A DNA stretch of 7,222 bases from Tangfeifania sp. (lineage in GTDB: Bacteria > Bacteroidota > Bacteroidia > Bacteroidales > Prolixibacteraceae): contig JAGYMR010000137.1 in the NCBI GenBank assembly GCA_018400515.1, forward strand, positions 1-7,222, given 5' to 3'. The translations under genes and the position numbers were made by a program. A model generated the notes under the pieces. That model searched no databases. It was not told where the DNA came from and saw only the letters and a list, made by a program, of their open reading frames with translations. Positions 1 through 5,852 of this stretch are shown here, piece by piece. How positions within the stretch are numbered: position 1 is the stretch's first letter; every line of letters begins with the position of its first letter.

Positions 1-266
1 GTTGGGGATTGTTTACGCAAAAACAGCGTGATGCCGGGCAAATTTCCGCAATCCATGTGAAGTATGGCTCGGTTCAGCTTTCCCGGCTTTTCCTTGAAAC
101 GCCGGATCAGAAAAGGGCGGATAACCTTTCGGTGATGCTTGACGGGGTTGAGCAACCGGTGGAATCCGTGAATCAAACCGGAAATGCATTGACCATTCGA
201 TTGAAGTCGAAGTGCAGCGTCAACTCAGGATCCAAACTGACCGTTTCGTTTGACCTCAGTGAATGA
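1..266 (+). CDS. C-terminal end of an unidentified protein (5' truncated)
   Basis: The reading frame is open from the left edge (first full codon at position 3, reading W-G-L-F) and stops with TGA at 264-266, giving about 87 visible residues. The true start lies outside the window; the TTG at position 9 is simply inside the frame. The segment alternates short hydrophobic strands with polar turns (for example AIHVKYG, LSVMLDG, ALTIRLK and LTVSFDL). This suggests an all-beta domain such as the terminal beta-sandwich of a secreted enzyme or glycoside hydrolase, but no catalytic motif is visible and I do not recognise the family. It shares strand with the methyltransferase 200 bases downstream, but a hairpin directly after its stop suggests transcription ends there. 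That a real gene ends here is fairly sure; its function is unknown. Confidence 0.7.
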   Translation, partial: WGLFTQKQRDAGQISAIHVKYGSVQLSRLFLETPDQKRADNLSVMLDGVEQPVESVNQTGNALTIRLKSKCSVNSGSKLTVSFDLSE

Positions 267-301
267 CCGGGAAGACCACTCGTGGTCTTCTTCCGGATTT
301 T
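267..301 (+). terminator. Terminator-like hairpin after the first gene
   Basis: Directly after the TGA stop there is an inverted repeat. GAAGACCA (271-278) pairs with TGGTCTTC (283-290) across a CTCG tetraloop. CCGG (267-270) can add four pairs with CCGG (293-296) past a two-base bulge. ATTTTC follows, so the U-tract is short. Position and stem strength fit an intrinsic terminator, but the weak U-run leaves open a role only in mRNA 3'-end protection. Confidence 0.6.
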
Positions 302-465
302 CACAGTATTCACCGGTTTTGACATGGCACCCGGAATATAATGTGCCCACCTTTTTGAATCCAATGCCACCGGTGCTAATGCCACACTAACCAACGCTTG
401 TCTGTTTCCGGGAGGCACCATGAACCCCTGGTCTGTTTTTTTGTTTAACCGGTAAAGGAAAAGCA

Positions 466-1059
466 ATGAGTGAATTCTGGAATGACCGCTATGCCACGGA
501 GAGCTATGTATACGGGACCGAACCCAACCTTTTCTTCCGGGAGCAATTGAAAAACCTGGTTCCCGGGAAGATTCTTTTTCCTGCCGAAGGAGAAGGCCGC
601 AATGCGGTTTATGCCGCGGAAAAGGGGTGGGACGTAACGGCTTTCGATTCCAGTACCGAAGCACGCAAAAAGGCGGAAAACCTGGCACTTTTAAGGGGGG
701 TACGGCTCCATTACCTGACAACAGATTACGAAAATGCGGTCTTCAGGCCGGAAAGTTTCGATTGCATTGTCCTCATTTATGCCCATATGCACCCGGCTTT
801 CCGAAGGAGTTCCCATCAAAAACTGGCCACATTTCTTAAACCGGGAGGAGCCCTTATTCTGGAGGGATTCTCAAAAAAACAGATCCTGAATTCCACCGGA
901 GGCCCCCGGAATGTGCAAATGCTTTTTTCGGAAGAGGAACTCAGAGCCGATTTCGGAACCTTTACGGAGCTGAATATTGCTGAGACTGAAATACAACTCG
1001 AAGAGGGGCTCCATCATCAGGGCCCCGCCTCCGTAATTCGCCTGGCAGGAATAAAATGA
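466..1059 (+). CDS. Class I SAM-dependent methyltransferase, TehB-like
   Basis: A 197-residue soluble protein with the Rossmann methyltransferase layout. An N-terminal segment, FWNDRYATESYVYGTEPN (residues 4-21), is typical of the TehB/UbiE-like group. The SAM-binding motif I is ILFPAEGEGRNA (36-47), followed by the acidic end of strand 2, TAFDSS (58-63). D87 is a candidate adenine-side acidic residue. Motif IV lies around FDCIVLIYAHMHP (98-110), and the post-motif strand is LKPGGALILEGFS (124-136). The tail HHQGPASVIRLAG (183-195) completes the sheet. The usual D-L-G-C-G of motif I is here P-A-E-G-E-G. Length is normal for a single-domain enzyme. The ATG has a purine-rich AAAGGA site just upstream and gives the expected N-terminus. 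The substrate cannot be deduced; TehB proteins act on tellurite/selenite or small thiols, but many relatives are uncharacterised. The 199 bases upstream hold the terminator hairpin and no convincing promoter. The gene ends 13 bases from the opposing isomerase-like gene, and nothing links it to sugar metabolism. Confidence 0.88.
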   Translation: MSEFWNDRYATESYVYGTEPNLFFREQLKNLVPGKILFPAEGEGRNAVYAAEKGWDVTAFDSSTEARKKAENLALLRGVRLHYLTTDYENAVFRPESFDCIVLIYAHMHPAFRRSSHQKLATFLKPGGALILEGFSKKQILNSTGGPRNVQMLFSEEELRADFGTFTELNIAETEIQLEEGLHHQGPASVIRLAGIK

Positions 1060-1072
1060 GCATCCACCAGCA

Positions 1073-2005
1073 TCAGTGCATTTCTGTTGCGCAGGATCCC
1101 AGCCCTCCTCTGAAGTAATTAAATTGCACATTGGGATGGTCTGCCAACAGGGACATGGGAACGGCCGAATCCACGATCTTTTTCCCGACCATCAGGGCGG
1201 TCAGCCGCTGCCCGAAAGCATTGTCATGGTTGCCTGCATGCCAGATCGATACTTTCTCTGCCTTCCAAGTCTCCACAGGACCGACAGTAATGGCCTTCCT
1301 GGGGATGTTGGTCACCACGCCCCCCCCACTTGTCCGGGCATTCTGCATGCAGGTGGCGGGGTGAAGTTCCACCACCCGTGTTGTTTTTTTTCTGAACTCT
1401 TCCGGTGTGGGCGGAGCTTCTTTATAGTTGCCTTCCCTTTTTACGGGATCATTAAACGCCCAGTGTTTGATGTCGCCCTGTCCGCCCTGCATCACAGTGC
1501 AGCGAATGCCGCTGTTCCAGCTTTTTATGTACTCCCGCGTGTCTGCCTTCGGGAAATGGAGGTTGGATTCGGGCATTCGGAGTGCCGGGTCGATCCTGTC
1601 AAAGCATAGCTCCCTGTCTGCCTTTTCAAAGGAGAGTGGATGGTCCGGGGGCATCTCCCTGCCGTTAACCACCCATTCATCCATCCCCCAGAAATGGGCA
1701 TTCCTCAGATCCAGCCGGAGTTCATTTACCAGGCGGGCCACCAGGGGGAGCTGCTCGGTGGGTCCAATGGGGCCGCAAATTCCCGCCGGCTCATTTTCCG
1801 TCGCCTGCCTCCAGGCGGAGATATATTCCAGCGCCTCTGCCAGGTAAAAATCCTCCAGGGTGTCGTAAAATACCACCTGGAATCCCTCCCTGGACAGCCC
1901 GGCCATCTGTTCCGGCGTCAGCCGGGCGGCATCATTTAACAGCGCATCGTCCAGTGTGGTGAAATCCCACCAGTCCGGCGCAAGCATGCTTAATTTACGT
2001 GTCAT
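1073..2005 (-). CDS. Glucosamine-6-phosphate isomerase/deaminase-like protein (NagB superfamily), divergent
   Basis: A cytoplasmic protein of 310 residues from the chosen start; E. coli NagB has 266. NagB enzymes convert glucosamine-6-phosphate to fructose-6-phosphate plus ammonia. The family order is visible: a phosphate-loop counterpart [13 protein letters not shown] (75-87), the FWGMDEWV strand (105-112) whose D109-E110 match the NagB M-D-E-Y signature, the [11 protein letters not shown] loop (177-187), and [10 protein letters not shown] (237-246). H181 aligns with the ring-opening histidine of NagB. The aspartate normally two residues before it is displaced to three before (D178), and the family F-N-E-P is F-N-D-P (D186). 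These changes make exact NagB activity uncertain; a related sugar phosphate or a changed mechanism is possible. I start at ATG 2005 because extending in frame to TTG 2041 would run into a -7-like box and adds only low-complexity residues ([12 protein letters not shown]). It is the last of three same-strand genes, 108 bases after the PIG-L gene. An 8-G and an 8-A run lie in the coding strand without breaking the frame. Confidence 0.82.
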   Translation of the reverse strand: MTRKLSMLAPDWWDFTTLDDALLNDAARLTPEQMAGLSREGFQVVFYDTLEDFYLAEALEYISAWRQATENEPAGICGPIGPTEQLPLVARLVNELRLDLRNAHFWGMDEWVVNGREMPPDHPLSFEKADRELCFDRIDPALRMPESNLHFPKADTREYIKSWNSGIRCTVMQGGQGDIKHWAFNDPVKREGNYKEAPPTPEEFRKKTTRVVELHPATCMQNARTSGGGVVTNIPRKAITVGPVETWKAEKVSIWHAGNHDNAFGQRLTALMVGKKIVDSAVPMSLLADHPNVQFNYFRGGLGSCATEMH

Positions 2006-2038
2006 ATTTTTTTGTTTACTATTAAAATTGTTTATTAT

Positions 2039-2046
2039 CAAAGGTA
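2039..2046 (-). promoter_or_regulatory. Possible -7 box before the NagB-like gene
   Basis: Read on the minus strand this is TACCTTTG, a full match to the Bacteroidota -7 consensus TAnnTTTG, 33 bases before the ATG at 2005. No TTTG or TTG is found 19-21 bases further upstream, so the -33 half is missing. It could be a weak internal promoter giving the last gene independent expression, or chance in an AT-rich gap. Confidence 0.3.
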
Positions 2047-2113
2047 TAGTATGGAACTCGCATGCTTTTTAATCATCCTCTTGGGTGTGGATGTTTTACA
2101 TGCTCGTTTTATA

Positions 2114-2866
2114 CTATTTTTCAACAGCCCGTGGTCCGAGAATCTCCTTAAGCAGATTATCCTGGGGATATCCGTGTCCCAGATGTTGCCGGAAGCCCTC
2201 CGCATAGGTGGTGTTGATCGCTGCTCCCCGGGTTGCTGCAAATCGTTTCATCGAGAGGATGTATTCATCCATTTTATGGTGTCTGAGCAACCAGTTTCGC
2301 TGGCTTTCATGGCAGGCCAGCATTTTCTCCTTGACCGCCATCGTTCCCGATATATCGACCCTGAGGGTTGGTTCCACCGGAGCGCCCAACCTGTCTTTCC
2401 CTTCCATGGCATCGCTGTAGTACAGGTGAGGTACCGGCTCAAAAGGTTCTTCCTCCAGTTCCATATTTTTTATTCCGCAGCAAAAACAGGCGGTTTGTAC
2501 AATCACGCTGGTCATTTCATGATCCACCATGTAGTCGGCAGGACTTGCTGTAAAAATCAGGGAGGGTTGCACCTTTCTTACCAGATTGCTGGTTTGGTTA
2601 ATCGTCTCCCGGTTGTATAAAATATATATGTCTTCAAACTCCAGGCAGTGATAGGAGGCGCCCAGGAGGGCCGCCGATTTTTCAGCTTCTGCTTTACGGA
2701 TGGCGCTAATCTCCTTCCGGGTATGTTCTGCAGAGCCTTTATCCCCCGGCGTCATAGTGGCAATGTGAATTTCCCAGCCTTTCTGCTTTAATAGCGACAA
2801 AGTCCCGGCACACATCAGTTCCACATCATCGGGATGGGCAAAAATGGCCAATGCGGTTCTATTCAT
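2114..2866 (-). CDS. PIG-L (LmbE) family N-deacetylase
   Basis: A 250-residue protein without signal peptide, so probably cytoplasmic. The family comprises zinc-dependent deacetylases acting on N-acetylglucosamine-type groups (PIG-L, MshB, BshB, archaeal diacetylchitobiose deacetylase). The hallmark AHPDD lies at residues 10-14, right after the first strand. H11 and D14 are the expected zinc ligands and D13 the general base. The second metal-binding segment, DYMVDHEMT (111-119), supplies H116. KEISAIRKAEAEKSAALLG (51-69) is the helix following the first loop, and KMLACHESQ (181-189) and YAEGF (221-225) match conserved late positions of the family. Length is normal. The ATG gives the usual short lead (MNRTALAIF) into the motif; no strong Shine-Dalgarno site is visible. 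It lies between the GH20 gene (97 bases upstream) and the NagB-like gene (108 bases downstream). That context suggests an amino-sugar substrate and a role like NagA, but this is inference; a thiol-cofactor (BshB-type) role is the main alternative. Confidence 0.9.
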   Translation of the reverse strand: MNRTALAIFAHPDDVELMCAGTLSLLKQKGWEIHIATMTPGDKGSAEHTRKEISAIRKAEAEKSAALLGASYHCLEFEDIYILYNRETINQTSNLVRKVQPSLIFTASPADYMVDHEMTSVIVQTACFCCGIKNMELEEEPFEPVPHLYYSDAMEGKDRLGAPVEPTLRVDISGTMAVKEKMLACHESQRNWLLRHHKMDEYILSMKRFAATRGAAINTTYAEGFRQHLGHGYPQDNLLKEILGPRAVEK

Positions 2867-2963
2867 AGTTAAATCATTTTATTGGTCTCATTCAACCGGG
2901 CTCCCTGTGATTCTTTTTCTGAGCCTCGATAACGGGGAATGATCGACCGTTGTTGCCTGCTCT

Positions 2964-5270
2964 TCAGTGAAAAAACCAGGACGCAGGTACCTCTTCAAGT
3001 TCTTTCCCGTTATAGGTACAGGCGAGGCGCAGTTTTTTCCGGTCATTCATGGTGAAAAATTTAATTTTAAACGGGTGGTATCCCGGATTCAGGGCAATTT
3101 TCCCTGTTTTCTGGTAATAACGTTTTAAGGCCGCTGTATTATCCACCACCTTCATCTGGTCGATGAAAAGCAGGGCTTTTCCCTTGGAGGAGTGCACCTG
3201 AAATTCGTAGACGGCTTTTTCAGGCACCCGGATGTATCCTTCAAAGATCATGGCCATGAATTCGCTGGCCGTATTTCCGGGAAACGTTACAGCTTCCGTT
3301 ACGCCGGTCCTGTCAGGTTCTCCCTTGATCTGATCCATGGCCAGCACCTTCTTATCAAAATATTGGTAACGGAGACCGGCCTCAGGAGCAGGGGGTGACA
3401 CCGGGTCCAGCCATTTCAGTTTTTCAAACCGTCCTTTATGCACCGCACTTTTCCGGCCGTTGGGCATGAAAGTCCTGGATTTAAGTGTCACGGGACGCTC
3501 CTCAGAAAGGGCAAGTGTGAAAGGTTCTGTGTAGCGGGGGGAGGATTTTGTGGGCTCACTTCCGTCGGTAGTATAACGGATCTCACTGTCATGAATAACA
3601 TTATCCAGTTTTATCCGGACCGTATCATTGGTCGTACGGTTGATGAACCCATAATTTGCCGGGTAGTCCACGCGGTAATTGATGTCAAAATAATCCATCC
3701 GGAGGTATTGGGCATCCATTCTGAAAAGAAAATCCTGCCAGTCCATCCGTGATTTTGGTGACCAGAGCACCTCAGACAAGGCCGATAACCGGGGGAAGAT
3801 CATGTATTCTGCAACCTCCCGGTCCGGCATGTATTCGGTCCACGCACATCCCTGTCCGCCCAGAATATATTTTGCTTCCGCTTCACTTAACTCTCCCGGT
3901 ACAGGATCAAAGTGATATACATTGCTCAGGAGGGTACAATCCCCTCCGGCCACCGGTTCACGGTATTTCCCCTGGTATACATAAAAATAACAGGGGGTCC
4001 AGGGAGTCATGATGGTGGGATGATGGGCCCCGGCCGCTTCAATTCCGCCTTCCATGCCTCTCCAGGACATGACCACAGCCCTTTCAGGCAGACCTCCTTC
4101 CAGGATTTCATCCCACCCGATGAGTTTTTTATTTTTACGGTGAAGGTATTTTTCAATGCGTTTGATAAAATAACTTTGGAGTTCTGCTTCATCTTCCAGG
4201 CCTTCCTCCCGGATCCGGCGCTGACAATCCTTACAGTTGCTCCAGCGGGCTTTCGGGACTTCATCGCCTCCGATATGGATGTATTCTCCCGGGAACAGCT
4301 GGATGACTTCGTCAAGAATATTCTGCAGGAAGGTAAATGTTTCCTCTTTTCCGGCACAAAAGACATCTTCGAACACGCCCCATTCCGTGGCCACCTCAAA
4401 CGGACCGCCCGTGCAGCTATATTCAGGATAAGCAGCAAGTGCCGCCAGGCAGTGCCCGGGCATCTCGATTTCGGGTACAACCGTAATATTTCTCTCTTTG
4501 GCGTATTGAACCACCTCCTTTATCTCCTTCTGGGTGTAGTATCCTCCATACCGTTCTGTGTTGTAACCAGGGGGGTAAACTGATTTTTGGCCCCGAAGGG
4601 TGCTGTCCCGCCAGGCCCCGGTCTCCGTTAGTTCAGGATACTGCTTGATCTCTATGCGCCAGCCCTGGTCCTCGGTCAAATGCCAGTGAAAAGTGTTCAG
4701 TTTGTGCATGGCCATCACGTCCAGCAGGTTTTTGATAAAACCAACCGAAAAGAAGTGACGGCCGACATCCAGGTGTTGTCCGCGCCACTCAAACCGGGGG
4801 TGGTCATAGATCTTTGCTGCCTGAACGGCTATTTGTTCTTTATTGCCTGCTTGAGGGTCCAGCATCTGAAGAAACGTCTGGATCCCGTAAAATACCCCTG
4901 CAGGGGTGGAGCCGGTTATCTCAACGCCTTTGTCCCTTACCTGAAGCACATACCCTTCCGTATGACTGATCGTGTCGGTAATGAATAACCGGATATAATC
5001 GCCGGCAGGCTTTTTTTCTGCGGTTTTGGTCTGAATGCCGTATTTTTCCCGGATAAAATTCTGCAGGTACCCGGCACTTTGCCTGAGATCATTGCTCTCA
5101 GGAATGATCCGGGTTCCCGGTCCCAGTATGAACTTCCCTTTCAGGATTTTTTGAGTGACAGGTTTTGGAATGATCTTTAGTTCTTTTTTTGTTTCCCGGC
5201 ATCCGGATAATCCGGAAAGAACAACTATTAAAATCCCCCACAGGAATGATCGTTGAACGAATTGAAGCAT
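2964..5270 (-). CDS. GH20 beta-N-acetylhexosaminidase, lipoprotein with C-terminal PA14 domain
   Basis: A 768-residue enzyme that should cleave terminal beta-linked GlcNAc or GalNAc by the substrate-assisted mechanism of GH20. The N-terminus is a lipoprotein signal: a hydrophobic run then L-S-G-C with lipidated C24. The following residues RETKKE lack the acidic run typical of Bacteroidota surface export, so the side of the outer membrane is unclear. Domains in order: GH20b-type N-terminal domain (about 30-155); catalytic TIM barrel (about 158-505) with FEWRGQHLDVGRHF (160-173), NTFHWHLTEDQGWR (192-205), the catalytic pair D336-E337 in HIGGDEVPK, and GWDE (385-388); a chitobiase-type C-terminal beta domain (about 540-612, with RYTTDGSEPT); and a PA14-like domain (about 632-762) that may bind carbohydrate. 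All catalytic signature residues are intact. It is first in the three-gene minus-strand set, with a plausible promoter about 90 bases before the ATG. No clear Shine-Dalgarno site is seen. The family call is strong; GlcNAc versus GalNAc preference and the natural glycan are unknown. Confidence 0.96.
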   Translation of the reverse strand: MLQFVQRSFLWGILIVVLSGLSGCRETKKELKIIPKPVTQKILKGKFILGPGTRIIPESNDLRQSAGYLQNFIREKYGIQTKTAEKKPAGDYIRLFITDTISHTEGYVLQVRDKGVEITGSTPAGVFYGIQTFLQMLDPQAGNKEQIAVQAAKIYDHPRFEWRGQHLDVGRHFFSVGFIKNLLDVMAMHKLNTFHWHLTEDQGWRIEIKQYPELTETGAWRDSTLRGQKSVYPPGYNTERYGGYYTQKEIKEVVQYAKERNITVVPEIEMPGHCLAALAAYPEYSCTGGPFEVATEWGVFEDVFCAGKEETFTFLQNILDEVIQLFPGEYIHIGGDEVPKARWSNCKDCQRRIREEGLEDEAELQSYFIKRIEKYLHRKNKKLIGWDEILEGGLPERAVVMSWRGMEGGIEAAGAHHPTIMTPWTPCYFYVYQGKYREPVAGGDCTLLSNVYHFDPVPGELSEAEAKYILGGQGCAWTEYMPDREVAEYMIFPRLSALSEVLWSPKSRMDWQDFLFRMDAQYLRMDYFDINYRVDYPANYGFINRTTNDTVRIKLDNVIHDSEIRYTTDGSEPTKSSPRYTEPFTLALSEERPVTLKSRTFMPNGRKSAVHKGRFEKLKWLDPVSPPAPEAGLRYQYFDKKVLAMDQIKGEPDRTGVTEAVTFPGNTASEFMAMIFEGYIRVPEKAVYEFQVHSSKGKALLFIDQMKVVDNTAALKRYYQKTGKIALNPGYHPFKIKFFTMNDRKKLRLACTYNGKELEEVPASWFFH

Positions 5271-5338
5271 GTCAGATGATTTTGGTTTATAAAAGTGGCT
5301 GCATTTTATTATGGAAGGACTGCTGCGGTAAAAAAATC

Positions 5339-5355
5339 TTAACCGTCAACGTGTT
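5339..5355. promoter_or_regulatory. Putative operator, copy 1 (just downstream of the predicted transcription start)
   Basis: TTAACCGTCAACGTGTT has a palindromic core CGT-CA-ACG and matches copy 2 (5419-5435) at 13 of 17 positions. It sits just inside the predicted start of the GH20 transcript, where a bound repressor would block initiation or clearance. The regulator family is unknown; LacI and GntR proteins both bind palindromes of this general sort, and no regulator gene lies in the window. Confidence 0.35.
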
Positions 5356-5366
5356 CCACTGAAAAT

Positions 5367-5397
5367 CAAATATAAGACACATTTTCTTTCTGCCCAA
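5367..5397 (-). promoter_or_regulatory. Bacteroidota-type promoter of the GH20 operon
   Basis: On the minus strand the -7 element is TATATTTG (plus-strand 5367-5374), a full match to TAnnTTTG. A TTG (plus-strand 5395-5397) lies 20 bases upstream, the spacing expected for the -33 element of the Bacteroidota primary sigma factor. Transcription would start near 5360-5363, leaving a leader of about 90 bases before the ATG at 5270. The -33 element keeps only TTG of TTTG. Confidence 0.6.
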
Positions 5398-5418
5398 CCC
5401 GGCTAAAGGAAAAAATAT

Positions 5419-5435
5419 TTAATCGTCTACGATTT
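5419..5435. promoter_or_regulatory. Putative operator, copy 2 (upstream of the GH20 promoter)
   Basis: TTAATCGTCTACGATTT contains a perfect inverted repeat AATCGT-CT-ACGATT (5421-5434). It lies 22 bases upstream of the -33 element of the GH20 promoter and 80 bases, start to start, from the related copy 1. A pair of similar palindromes flanking a promoter suggests a dimeric regulator, possibly with DNA looping; it could also act on the rightward gene. Confidence 0.4.
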
Positions 5436-5852
5436 TAATAATTTGCCGGTAAGGATTAGCCATTCGTTGGCGGATGCACGCGGGAAAAATGCCGGTGAGC
5501 CATTTATACATCTCCTTGGGTGTTTGTCAGACATGCCCGATTTCTGACCTTTAAGGGAGCTCCGGGAAAATTTCCATTAAAGGTTCCGGGAATTCGGCGG
5601 AGATCGCCATGGTAAAAAATATTGATTCAAATGATTTTGCAGAACATCTGCCGGACTCCTTTTTACGGCTGCTTTTGGGTAAGCAAGCTATATTTTTCTT
5701 AACTTAGTTCATTGTAATGAATCCGAAAAATCAACGCTGCCGGAATCGGGCGAACAAGGCCATTAATTTCCTGCCAACGTTTGAACATAATTCGGGTGCT
5801 TTCCCCTGAAGTTTTCGGGAGAAACCCGGAGTTTCTAAAACTGTTGAACACC

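Larger units (their letters stand above)
5271..5852. other. 582-base divergent intergenic region
   Basis: This separates the GH20 operon (leftward) from the GH141-like gene (rightward). It holds the GH20-side promoter and two related palindromic sites (listed separately) in its left 170 bases. The middle has short palindromes (GGAAAATTTCC at 5565-5575, TTCCGGGAA at 5584-5592) and GTCAG/CTGAC arms around 5527-5548 with a 12-base loop, none convincing alone. A 32-codon ORF runs from ATG 5609 to TAG 5705-5707. Near the rightward gene a small hairpin (CGGG 5816-5819 with CCCG 5825-5828) could form in the 5' leader. I found no TAnnTTTG box with a well-spaced TTTG for the rightward gene, and no tRNA or recognisable riboswitch. 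Confidence 0.6.

Noticed and set aside
319..342. TTGACA (319-324) and TATAAT (337-342) before the methyltransferase, resembling an E. coli sigma-70 promoter
   Set aside because: The spacer is only 12 bases rather than about 17, and the genome appears to use the Bacteroidota TTTG/TAnnTTTG pattern, so these perfect hexamers are probably chance.
417..440. ACCA/TGGT arms followed by a run of T (CTGTTTTTTTG) just upstream of the methyltransferase, as a second terminator
   Set aside because: The stem is only four pairs with an eight-base loop and ends about 25 bases before the start codon; too weak to call.
173..721. Open minus-strand frame of 182 codons across the first gene end and the methyltransferase start
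   Set aside because: It overlaps a clear methyltransferase frame and a terminator hairpin, and its translation is rich in Pro, Arg and His without motifs: an antisense shadow.
2012..2620. Long open plus-strand frame of 202 codons antisense to the PIG-L gene
   Set aside because: The opposite strand holds an intact PIG-L enzyme with all metal-binding motifs; the antisense translation resembles no family and has shadow-like composition.
2867..2963. GGCTC/GAGCC inverted repeat in the gap between the GH20 and PIG-L genes as a terminator or processing site
   Set aside because: Only five pairs around a 17-base loop and no T-run after it on the minus strand, so operon read-through is the simpler reading.
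5674..5707. TTTG (5674-5677) with TATATTTT (5689-5696) or TAACTTAG (5700-5707) as a promoter for the GH141-like gene
   Set aside because: Each -7 candidate has one mismatch and the spacers are 11 and 22 bases, outside the usual 19-21.
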